6,716 nucleotides of DNA from assembly GCA_900547915.1 (NCBI GenBank), contig URIN01000080.1, positions 1-6,716 of the forward strand, read 5' to 3'. This stretch comes from an uncultured Clostridium sp. Its GTDB lineage: Bacteria > Bacillota > Clostridia > Oscillospirales > Acutalibacteraceae. Under the pieces are notes generated by a model. It did not search any database. It was not told the origin of the DNA and saw only the letters and a list, made by a program, of their open reading frames with translations. Shown piece after piece: positions 1-5,776 of the stretch. The translations under genes and the position numbers were made by a program. Numbering within the stretch: position 1 is the first letter of the stretch; each line of letters begins with the position of its first letter.

Positions 1-70
1 GTGCATTTCAGCGTTATATATGATATTATGTAATAGAATGGAATATTTCATTTTGGAAAGGGGAAAAGAA

Positions 71-1390
71 ATGGCAAATAAAGATGATGAAATTGAAAAG
101 ATTCTAAATGAAATAAAAGGCTCAAAAGCGCCGGAGAATAAAAATCCGCTCGGCGGGCAGACACAGTCTACAGCCGAAAAGCAAACGGTGCCCACAACTG
201 TTAAAGACGAAGCACCGCTTGAACCTGCTTTAAATGAATTTCCCGTTAGGGAGAAAAGAGCAGAAGATTATAAAGACGAATATGAAGAAAACGAGGTGGA
301 TTTAGTGAAAGATCCCGCAAAGAAAAAAATATTAATCGCCGTTTTAGCGGTAGTGGCAGTTATAGCAATCATTGTAGCCGTTTATTTCGGCGTATTTTAT
401 GGCAAAGAGAAAGAGACTACGACTCAGCCCGAAACAACCACAACAACTACGGCTGCTCCCGTAGTTATCACCAATCCGCTTACCGGTGAAGCCGATTACA
501 ACGAAGCGGCAGTTGGCAAGAGACCTATTGCGATAGTTGTTGAAAACTCACCGCAGGCACGTCCCCAGTATAATATGGACACTCCAGATATAATTGTTGA
601 AGGCGAAGTTGAAGGCGGTATCACTCGTATGCTTTGGCTTTATGCTGATATGACAGACCTCCCGAGCCAGGTTGGTCCCACACGTTCAGCAAGACCAAGC
701 TTTGTTGAATTCTCACAGCTTTTTGACTCTATATTTGTTCATTTCGGAGAGAGCCACAGCAAGGGCGATTACACAGGTGCAGATGATTATATGGATGACA
801 ATAATGTTGACAATATTGACGGAATGAGCACATCTGCATGCTTCAAACGCACAAGTGATAAATCAAGCCCTCACAACGCTGTGCTTGTAGGTGACAAACT
901 TGTATCAGCAATCGAAAGCAAGGAATACAGAACCAATATCGATGAAAATAAATTTTCATCTTTAAGTTTCAATAAAACAGCAACAGCTGTTTCACAAACT
1001 CCTTGCAACAGCATAACAGTTAAGTTCTCATCACGTACAGACAGCCACACATTTACATATAACACCACAGACAAACTTTATCAAAATCAGTCTGACTTCA
1101 AACAGCTTGTAAGTTTTGAAAACATCATAGTTCTCAACGCTGACACAAAATACATAGACAAAAACGATTACAAAGGCAGCGGCAAAACAGAAACTTACTG
1201 CAATTTTGATCTGACGAGCGGTACAGGAAAACTTGCATCAGCAGGTACTGTTAAAGACTTTACATGGAAAGTTGAAAACGGTGTTCTTAAACTTACAGCA
1301 ACAGACGGCAGCGAAATAAAACTCAACCCCGGCAGAAGCTGGATAGGTATTTCTTCTGCTAACAACGGTGGCAGCACAGAAGTAAAATAA
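71..1390 (+). CDS. DUF3048 domain-containing (YerB-like) membrane-anchored protein
   Basis: The 439-residue product has an acidic, charged N-terminal segment (1-83), one hydrophobic helix (about 86-110, flanked by KKK), a Thr-rich linker (116-127) and then the extracytoplasmic part. Residues 134-273 match the DUF3048 N-terminal domain as I know it: NPLTGE, RPIAIVVEN, QARPQ, GGITRMLWLY, VGPTRSARP and the SSPHN segment. Residues 300-426 match the C-terminal DUF3048 domain, ending in the typical LNPGRSWIGI. The family's reference member is the Bacillus subtilis lipoprotein YerB; its biochemical role is not established, so none is assigned. I chose the ATG at 71 because AGGGG (59-63) sits 7 nt upstream; an in-frame ATG at 20 would add 17 residues without a ribosome binding site. 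No lipobox Cys is present, so this member appears to be held by an uncleaved N-terminal helix. It lies 52 bp upstream of another membrane protein gene on the same strand. Confidence 0.88.
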   Translation: MANKDDEIEKILNEIKGSKAPENKNPLGGQTQSTAEKQTVPTTVKDEAPLEPALNEFPVREKRAEDYKDEYEENEVDLVKDPAKKKILIAVLAVVAVIAIIVAVYFGVFYGKEKETTTQPETTTTTTAAPVVITNPLTGEADYNEAAVGKRPIAIVVENSPQARPQYNMDTPDIIVEGEVEGGITRMLWLYADMTDLPSQVGPTRSARPSFVEFSQLFDSIFVHFGESHSKGDYTGADDYMDDNNVDNIDGMSTSACFKRTSDKSSPHNAVLVGDKLVSAIESKEYRTNIDENKFSSLSFNKTATAVSQTPCNSITVKFSSRTDSHTFTYNTTDKLYQNQSDFKQLVSFENIIVLNADTKYIDKNDYKGSGKTETYCNFDLTSGTGKLASAGTVKDFTWKVENGVLKLTATDGSEIKLNPGRSWIGISSANNGGSTEVK

Positions 1391-1442
1391 TCACAAAGCT
1401 AAAATCTTCACCCGCAAAATATAAATATTAAGAGGACGAATT

Positions 1443-2408
1443 ATGAATAAAACCAAGAGCGATTTATATTCATTCTCCGCCATAACCGGAATGATAGCCG
1501 GAGTTTTATTAACAATTGTAGGAATAATTCTATTAACTTTTGTATCATTAATGCCTAAAACAAATCTTGTTACAGCAGGGCAGGAAACACCGAACTCCAC
1601 AAATAATGTTTATGATATGGGGCAGGTACTTGTTATAGATAAATACGGCTATATTGAAGATTCATCAAGCGTTAATGAAGATTATTATCTTATTGCTTAC
1701 TACACAGAAGACGGCAAAGCACACCTGGCTTCACTGATGGTTAGCGAAGATAAAAGCATCTTTGAAAAAATGAACGGCTATGTTGAAGATGATACGGCAT
1801 TCATAGGAGATTTCTATATAAACCTCTGTGCTAAAGCAAGACCTTTGAATTCTATCGGGCCAGAGATGGTTCAATATTACAATGAGGCAATTGCATACTA
1901 CTCAGAATATCTTGAAGACTGCGAAGATTCTCATGTCGCTCTCACTTTCTATTGTGAAGGAGCAGAAGCATTTCCGGCAACTGTAGAAGAACACAATTCA
2001 CAGATGTCTACCGTTAAAATAATCAGCGCAGTTATAATTGCTTTGGGTATCATTTCAATCATAATAAGTATATTTAAACTAAAAAAAGCTAAGGCATTGA
2101 AAGCACAGATGGCACAGCAGGGAGTTTACTATAACCCTGTAAATCAACCTAATGTTTACTACAATCCACAGACCGGTGTTAACCAGTGGAACGGTGGCGC
2201 ACCGTATCAGCAGCCGCAGAACAACGCTAATCCGTGGAACGGTGGCGTACCGTATCAGCAGCCGCAGAACAATTATAATCAGTGGAATAACCAAACACCG
2301 CAGGCGAACAACCAACCTGACAACGGAGGCACCAATCAATATTACACTCCACCTGCAAAACCCAACGAAAGTCATACTGAAGACACTGCGCAAAATAATC
2401 AGCAATAA
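1443..2408 (+). CDS. Unrecognised two-TM protein with N/Q/P/Y-rich repeated C-terminal tail
   Basis: I do not recognise this family. The 321-residue product has a hydrophobic helix at about 12-36, a 150-residue soluble segment (37-189, with Cys129, Cys160 and Cys171), a second helix at about 190-211, a basic stop (KLKKAKALK) and a long low-complexity tail (about 221-321). Two helices predict an extracytoplasmic middle domain with both ends in the cytoplasm. The tail is rich in Asn, Gln, Pro and Tyr. It holds two VYYNP motifs (228-232, 238-242) and a 16-residue repeat whose Trp residues fall at 249, 265 and 281, with PYQQPQNN in the first two copies. The start is set by an AGAGG ribosome binding site at 1431-1435, about 7 nt before the ATG. 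No clear terminator separates it from the DUF3048 gene, so co-transcription is likely. Similar tails occur on many Clostridia membrane proteins, but no function follows from that. Confidence 0.85.
   Translation: MNKTKSDLYSFSAITGMIAGVLLTIVGIILLTFVSLMPKTNLVTAGQETPNSTNNVYDMGQVLVIDKYGYIEDSSSVNEDYYLIAYYTEDGKAHLASLMVSEDKSIFEKMNGYVEDDTAFIGDFYINLCAKARPLNSIGPEMVQYYNEAIAYYSEYLEDCEDSHVALTFYCEGAEAFPATVEEHNSQMSTVKIISAVIIALGIISIIISIFKLKKAKALKAQMAQQGVYYNPVNQPNVYYNPQTGVNQWNGGAPYQQPQNNANPWNGGVPYQQPQNNYNQWNNQTPQANNQPDNGGTNQYYTPPAKPNESHTEDTAQNNQQ
2186..2320 (+). repeat. In-frame tandem repeat, 48-bp period
   Basis: Two 39-bp blocks, at 2186-2224 and 2234-2272, differ at one position (C2200 versus T2248, Ala versus Val). 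They start exactly 48 bp apart, separated by a 9-bp variable spacer. A third, degenerate copy begins at 2282, again 48 bp on, and keeps GTGGAA (Trp codon) and a CCGCAG segment. The period equals 16 codons, so gain or loss of a unit keeps the reading frame. Near identity at the DNA level, including synonymous positions, suggests recent duplication by slippage or recombination. Confidence 0.9.
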
Positions 2409-2420
2409 ACACTTTTGCCA

Positions 2421-2451
2421 ATAAAACACAGCGAATATTGCCGTGTTTTAT
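2421..2451 (+). terminator. Hairpin between two-TM gene and phosphoesterase gene; possible terminator
   Basis: ATAAAACAC (2421-2429) pairs with GTGTTTTAT (2443-2451). After an A-C mismatch, GCGA (2431-2434) pairs with TTGC (2438-2441, one G-T wobble) around a 3-nt loop. The 3' arm carries TTTT, but no clean U tract follows it (AGAGCAATTTATA). It could be a weak terminator or an mRNA processing or attenuation element after the 2408 stop. It lies only 27 bp before the next start codon. Confidence 0.45.
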
Positions 2452-2478
2452 AGAGCAATTTATATAGCGGAGAGGGTT

Positions 2479-3597
2479 ATGAAATTTATTAAAAATAAAA
2501 AATTCAAGATCATGCAGATAACCGATATGCAGGAGATACCTGCTGTTTCCCCGGATACAATGGCTCTGCTTGATGCAGCAGTTGAATCGGAGAAGCCCGA
2601 CCTTGTAATTTATACCGGAGATCAGATAAAAGGTTACGGCGTAACATACAAAGGCAAAGGTAAGGAACTTGAAAAAGCAGTTGCGGCTACCATAACCAAA
2701 CTGCTTGAGCCTGTTACAAAGCGTGGAATTCCTTTTGCTGTTACGTTTGGAAACCACGACAGACAGGTAGGTATTTCAAACAAAGATCAGATAGAGCATA
2801 TCTACAAAACTTTGCCGGGATTTATAGGTGATCAAACAGAAGATATAGACGGCGGAGGCACCTGCTGCATTCCAATAAAATCATCAGACGGCAGCAAGGA
2901 TGCGTTTTGTCTTTATCTTTTTGACAGCGGCACAGACGCCAAGGGCGGCGGTTATGAACCGTTTGATACCAAAATTATTGACTGGTACAAAAAAACGAGA
3001 GAAAAGCTTAAAGAAAAGAACGGCGGTTATGTTCCTTCAATAGTATTTCAGCATATTCCGATGTGCGAATACTACAATGTTTTAAAACAGGTAAAAAAGA
3101 GCCACAAAGGCGCTATACGTGCATTTAGGACTCACAAAAACGAATATTATATTCTTGGTGATACTTGCCGAAAAGGCGATATGCTGTGTGAGCCTCCTTC
3201 TATACCAAATGAGAACACAGGTGAATTTGACGCAATTTCTGAAAAGGGCGATGTAATGGCTGTATTTGTAGGCCATGACCACAAAAACAGCTTTGTCGGA
3301 AGATACAAAAATGTTGACCTGGGATTCACCCAGTCAAGCGGTTTCAACGTTTACGGCAACAGAACCAAAAGAGGCGTAAGGATAATCACCCTTGATGAAG
3401 ACAAGCCCGGCGAATACGAAACATACACACGCACTTTCGAAGAACTTGTTGGCACAAAAGTTTCAAGACCTGTATATGATTATCTTTCAAGCAAAGCGCC
3501 GGAAACAATGGATGCTGCAATACCCATGATTGAAAAAGCTGTGGGTATTGTTGCTGCAATAATAATCATAATAATCCTGTTGATAAAATTCTTATAA
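2479..3597 (+). CDS. Calcineurin-like metallophosphoesterase with C-terminal membrane anchor
   Basis: The 372-residue product carries the metal-site motifs of the calcineurin-like phosphoesterase superfamily in order: TDMQ (Asp16, Gln18), TGDQ (Asp48), GNHD (Asn92, His93), QHIP (His192) and GHDH (His266, His268). These build a two-metal centre that hydrolyses phosphomono- or phosphodiesters; the substrate cannot be read from the sequence. The first motif has Gln where many members have His (D-x-H). D-x-Q is known in the ADP-ribose/CDP-alcohol pyrophosphatase ADPRibase-Mn, so this need not mean inactivity. There is no signal peptide. Residues 353-370 form one very hydrophobic Ile-rich helix at the extreme C-terminus, predicting a cytoplasmic catalytic domain tethered to the membrane. 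The start is the ATG at 2479, with GGAG at 2469-2472 six nt upstream; a GTG at 2443 lies inside a hairpin and is rejected. The gtrA-like gene follows after 15 bp. Confidence 0.9.
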   Translation: MKFIKNKKFKIMQITDMQEIPAVSPDTMALLDAAVESEKPDLVIYTGDQIKGYGVTYKGKGKELEKAVAATITKLLEPVTKRGIPFAVTFGNHDRQVGISNKDQIEHIYKTLPGFIGDQTEDIDGGGTCCIPIKSSDGSKDAFCLYLFDSGTDAKGGGYEPFDTKIIDWYKKTREKLKEKNGGYVPSIVFQHIPMCEYYNVLKQVKKSHKGAIRAFRTHKNEYYILGDTCRKGDMLCEPPSIPNENTGEFDAISEKGDVMAVFVGHDHKNSFVGRYKNVDLGFTQSSGFNVYGNRTKRGVRIITLDEDKPGEYETYTRTFEELVGTKVSRPVYDYLSSKAPETMDAAIPMIEKAVGIVAAIIIIIILLIKFL

Positions 3598-3612
3598 GGA
3601 AGGCTAAACGTT

Positions 3613-4134
3613 ATGGCAGATGAAAGCAAAAAAAACATTTTTAAAAAATGGACAGAAAAACACGCTGAAATATGGAAATTCATAAAATTCTGCATAGCAG
3701 GCGGCGGTTCATCGGCAATTGAACTTGTGGTGCACATGGTGCTTCTTAACACTGTTTTTGCGGCAATGACAGTTGAGGAAATATCAAACCCCACACTTAA
3801 CATGATAGGCATTAACTCAAAGGGATATCTTTATACATATCTTATTTCAACCACCGTTGGATATGCGATAGCATTCATAATAAACAGAAAAGTAACGTTT
3901 AAGGCTGACGCAAACCCTGCGCTCAGCATGGTACTCTACTTTATTATGGTTGTATTCACAATATTTGCAAATGGCTGGATAGGCTCTGCAATGACCACTT
4001 TCGCTATTTCAAAAGGCCTTGAGGGCAACTTATGGGATCTTATATTCAAAGTTATAGGAATGATAATTCCAACTCTTTGGACTTACCCATGTAACCGTTT
4101 TATTATTCACAGGAAGAAAAAAGTAACTGAATAA
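3613..4134 (+). CDS. GtrA family membrane protein
   Basis: The 173-residue product fits the GtrA-like family (Pfam PF04138): a basic N-terminus, then WKFIKFCIAGGGSSAIELVV, then a second helix ending in FIINRKVTFKA, the family's characteristic F-x-x-N-R-x-x-T-F motif. Four membrane helices can be placed at about 23-50, 70-92, 104-132 and 140-165, with a basic C-terminus (HRKKK). Family members are thought to move polyprenyl-phosphate-linked sugars across the membrane or to assist glycosyltransferases in decorating envelope polymers. No glycosyltransferase is visible in this window. It is somewhat longer than typical members because of a loop of roughly 18 residues (about 52-70) between helices 1 and 2. 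AAGGAAGG (3596-3603) overlaps the stop codon of the phosphoesterase gene and lies 9 nt before the ATG, so the two genes are probably translationally coupled. A strong terminator follows 12 bp after the stop. Confidence 0.88.
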   Translation: MADESKKNIFKKWTEKHAEIWKFIKFCIAGGGSSAIELVVHMVLLNTVFAAMTVEEISNPTLNMIGINSKGYLYTYLISTTVGYAIAFIINRKVTFKADANPALSMVLYFIMVVFTIFANGWIGSAMTTFAISKGLEGNLWDLIFKVIGMIIPTLWTYPCNRFIIHRKKKVTE

Positions 4135-4146
4135 ACACTTAAAAAC

Positions 4147-4176
4147 AAACGCCCACCGTTATACGGAGGGCGTTTT
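4147..4176 (+). terminator. Intrinsic terminator between convergent genes, probably bidirectional
   Basis: AAACGCCC (4147-4154) pairs with GGGCGTTT (4168-4175), and CCGT (4156-4159) pairs with ACGG (4163-4166) around a 3-nt TAT loop, with a single A-A mismatch between the stems. TTTT (4173-4176) then CTT follows on the + strand. On the - strand the complement of AAAAA (4141-4145) gives a U tract. It ends the GtrA transcript (stop at 4134) and can also end the MerR transcript (stop at 4217). Confidence 0.85.
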
Positions 4177-4216
4177 CTTATGAAAAAAGCAAAAAAGCTG
4201 CAAAAAAATCATCTGT

Positions 4217-4939
4217 TCACTTTTCTTCTGACGCCGTTTCAGCACAAAATCCTACTGTGCCGCATTTCGGGCATTTTAACTTTCTTGTTTTCGGTGTATG
4301 AGCCGAAAACAAAAAGCCTTTTAGGGGCGGCTTGAACTGGGCGCCGCACTTCGGACATATATACTCTGTGCTTTTATAATAAAAAGCTGTCAGCAGCACA
4401 CCAAATCCAATAGACACTACCATAGCGGCAGCGAAAAATAGCCAAACTCCTTGAAAAATCCACACCGCAATGCCGGCAATCTGAAGAACATCCATCAATA
4501 TTCCGATTACAAGCATTATCATATGTGCTTTTTTTAGTCTTTTATTGCTGTTTGCAATACGCACAATCTCTTCAAGAGAATTAACGGAAATCAAATCATT
4601 TTCACAGATATTTTTCTGCACAATCTTTATTGATTCAAGCTGATTCTGTCTGTTTTCAATATCGCTCTTTATCTTCTTTGCCTGTTCATCAAGCAGAACA
4701 AGCAAAAGTTCTTTTGGATTTTCGCTTTCAAGAATATCTTTTATTGACTGAAGTTTTAGTCCTAATGCTTTGAGCATACATATTGTCTGAAGTTTTCTGG
4801 CATCCTCTTCGGTATAAAGTCGTCTGCCCCCTTCAGTAACGGCTGACGGCTTCAGAATATTCTTAGAATCGTAATACTGCACAGTTCTTACAGACACACC
4901 GCAGAGTTTTGCTATTTCACCGGTAGTATATTGACACAT
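4217..4939 (-). CDS. MerR-family regulator with two TM helices and C-terminal zinc ribbon
   Basis: The 240-residue product starts with a MerR winged-helix domain (about 4-72): YTTGEIAKLCGVSVRTVQYY, the GGRRLYTEEDARKL wing and the LGLKLQSIKDIL segment. A predicted coiled coil follows (about 73-112), as expected for the MerR dimerisation helix. The usual small effector domain is replaced by two hydrophobic helices (about 139-163 and 164-187) and a zinc-ribbon-like module with CPKC at 195-198 and CPKC at 223-226. This suggests a membrane-tethered transcription factor whose cytoplasmic ribbon could sense metal or redox state, or serve only a structural role; the signal is unknown. The start is the ATG at 4939-4937, with a perfect AAGGAGG ribosome binding site 6 nt upstream. 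In-frame upstream ATG codons at 4987 and 4972 fall inside the promoter. The gene stands alone between two terminators and has its own MerR-type promoter, so autoregulation is likely. Confidence 0.9.
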   Translation of the reverse strand: MCQYTTGEIAKLCGVSVRTVQYYDSKNILKPSAVTEGGRRLYTEEDARKLQTICMLKALGLKLQSIKDILESENPKELLLVLLDEQAKKIKSDIENRQNQLESIKIVQKNICENDLISVNSLEEIVRIANSNKRLKKAHMIMLVIGILMDVLQIAGIAVWIFQGVWLFFAAAMVVSIGFGVLLTAFYYKSTEYICPKCGAQFKPPLKGFLFSAHTPKTRKLKCPKCGTVGFCAETASEEK

Positions 4940-4945
4940 ATTATC

Positions 4946-4954
4946 AACCTCCTT
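4946..4954 (-). promoter_or_regulatory. Ribosome binding site AAGGAGGTT of the MerR gene
   Basis: On the - strand AAGGAGGTT ends 6 nt before the ATG at 4939-4937. It fixes this start over the longer in-frame alternatives at 4987 and 4972, which have no such site and overlap the promoter. Confidence 0.9.
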
Positions 4955-4960
4955 GCCGTT

Positions 4961-4991
4961 ATTATAGATCATTACGCAGCGTAACAAGCAA
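4961..4991 (-). promoter_or_regulatory. MerR-type promoter: -35 TTGCTT, 19-bp spacer, -10 TATAAT
   Basis: On the - strand TTGCTT (4991-4986) is followed by a 19-bp spacer (4985-4967) and a consensus TATAAT (4966-4961). A lengthened 19-20 bp spacer carrying a palindrome is the hallmark of promoters that MerR proteins activate by distorting DNA. Transcription should begin near 4954, giving a leader of only about 15 nt with the ribosome binding site at or near its 5' end. The -35 box matches TTGACA only in TTG, as expected of a weak, activator-dependent promoter. Confidence 0.75.
4972..4984. promoter_or_regulatory. Perfect 13-nt palindrome, likely MerR operator
   Basis: TTACGC A GCGTAA is a perfect inverted repeat with one central base. 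It lies inside the 19-bp spacer between the -35 and -10 boxes of the MerR gene. This is where MerR dimers bind their own promoters. A related half-site, AGCGTTACC on the - strand (5002-4994), lies just upstream of the -35 box. Confidence 0.7.
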
Positions 4992-5105
4992 TAGGTAACG
5001 CTGGGATATTTTTTATTTTAGCAAATATTATTTTGTGTATCTACAATCTTTTCATCTTAAAATGATTTTTCACTATAAAATTAACAAGCACAACCATTTC
5101 ATAAC

Positions 5106-5147
5106 AAAAAATTCCCGCTAAAAGCTTTTATCCTGCGGGAATTTTTT
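5106..5147 (-). terminator. Intrinsic terminator after the DUF5662 gene
   Basis: AAAAAATTCCCGC (5106-5118) pairs with GCGGGAATTTTTT (5135-5147), giving a 13-bp arm. The loop contains a second perfect palindrome, TAAAAGCTTTTA (5119-5130). On the - strand the descending arm ends in a run of T. It lies 12 bp after the DUF5662 stop codon and isolates that gene from the MerR promoter. The mirror-image A/T arms make it potentially bidirectional. Confidence 0.85.
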
Positions 5148-5158
5148 ATGAAGTATTT

Positions 5159-5680
5159 TTATTTAAGAGTTCTTATATATCTGAATGTTTCCTTTTCGCC
5201 TTTTTCTTTAAGCATTACAAGGAGTTCTTCAAGCAGTGCTGCGGTTTTGGGGTGCATTATAATTCTTGATTTTGCGTTTGAAAAATATTGCAGCGGATGA
5301 GCCGTAGTATAATTTTTACCCTGATATATCTTGCTTGCGGCAACACGATCACAAAACATTTCCTTTACATATTTAAGCGGCATCTCAACAGGCTCAAGGC
5401 GCTTGGTTTTTGAACTGTAATCCATCCAATACTCATAGTGGTGGCGGTTTCTTCCCTTGTGATGAAGCCACGCGGCAGAATAGCCTTTTTCAGCCCTTTC
5501 GCCTTCATTGGGTGAACGGTTTCCTAAATAATACTTTGCGCCGGGTATAAATTCAGTTGGTGAATATTTTGACAAGTCATGGAAAAATCCCTGTAATGGT
5601 ATTCCCGCTTTGAAACAATGCACCATTACCCTGTGGCGGTGTTTTGTAATAGTAATATAATGCTTTATCGGATGTGCCAT
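5159..5680 (-). CDS. DUF5662 family protein with HD-like metal-site residues
   Basis: The 173-residue product resembles DUF5662, a family of unknown function common in Clostridia and their phages. The recognisable core is HDLSKYSPTEF (34-44), GYSAAWLHHKGRNRHHYEYW (66-85), MPLKYVKEMFCDRVAASKIY (100-119) and a C-terminal helix ending at Gly161. Spaced His residues (14, 16, 21), the His34-Asp35 pair, His73/74, His80/81 and Asp111 resemble the order of metal ligands in HD-domain phosphohydrolases. That resemblance is my inference, not an established assignment. There is no signal peptide or membrane segment, so the protein is probably cytoplasmic. The start ATG at 5680-5678 has GGGGAAG (5697-5691) 10 nt upstream. 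The gene sits between two terminators and is thus its own unit, but I could not identify a convincing promoter in the short gap (5681-5720). Confidence 0.85.
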   Translation of the reverse strand: MAHPIKHYITITKHRHRVMVHCFKAGIPLQGFFHDLSKYSPTEFIPGAKYYLGNRSPNEGERAEKGYSAAWLHHKGRNRHHYEYWMDYSSKTKRLEPVEMPLKYVKEMFCDRVAASKIYQGKNYTTAHPLQYFSNAKSRIIMHPKTAALLEELLVMLKEKGEKETFRYIRTLK

Positions 5681-5713
5681 ATAAATGATACTTCCCCGTA
5701 ATAAAATTAAGGC

Positions 5714-5744
5714 AAAAAACTAAGTCTGCTTATCAGCAGACTTA
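5714..5744 (-). terminator. Intrinsic terminator of the pst operon
   Basis: On the - strand a perfect 10-bp stem (AAGTCTGCT-type arms, 5744-5735 with 5730-5721, loop of 4) is followed by G and six T (5719-5714). It begins 33 bp after the pstB stop codon, so pstB is the last gene of its transcript. Confidence 0.9.
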
Positions 5745-5776
5745 TATTAACACCAAACGGCGGCAAAGTAAAGAGC

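Noticed and set aside
1..55. Possible -10-like AT-rich stretch (TATATATGATATTAT) upstream of the DUF3048 gene
   Set aside because: The window starts too close to show a matching -35 box, and AT-rich leaders give many such matches.
20..70. Upstream in-frame ATG extending the DUF3048 gene by 17 residues
   Set aside because: No ribosome binding site precedes it, while AGGGG sits 7 nt before the ATG at 71. The extra residues look like untranslated leader.
2186..2320. CRISPR-like array
   Set aside because: The repeats are in frame inside a coding sequence, with 9-bp spacers and only two good copies. They are a protein tandem repeat.
2438..2466. TTGCCG-17-TATATA as a promoter for the phosphoesterase gene
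   Set aside because: The boxes match poorly (4 of 6 each), and the expected transcript start would fall inside the ribosome binding site. The -35 also overlaps a hairpin.
2443..2478. GTG at 2443 as the phosphoesterase start
   Set aside because: It lies in the 3' arm of a hairpin without a ribosome binding site. The ATG at 2479 has GGAG at proper spacing and starts right before the conserved domain.
2079..2757. Open frames on both strands over the repeat tail and the phosphoesterase start
   Set aside because: They are antisense or out-of-frame shadows of real genes, open mainly because of the repetitive composition. They lack start signals and recognisable domains.
4988..5105. Possible small gene or RNA in the AT-rich gap between the MerR promoter and the DUF5662 terminator
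   Set aside because: No open frame with a ribosome binding site and no stable GC-containing structure are visible. It looks like a plain intergenic spacer.
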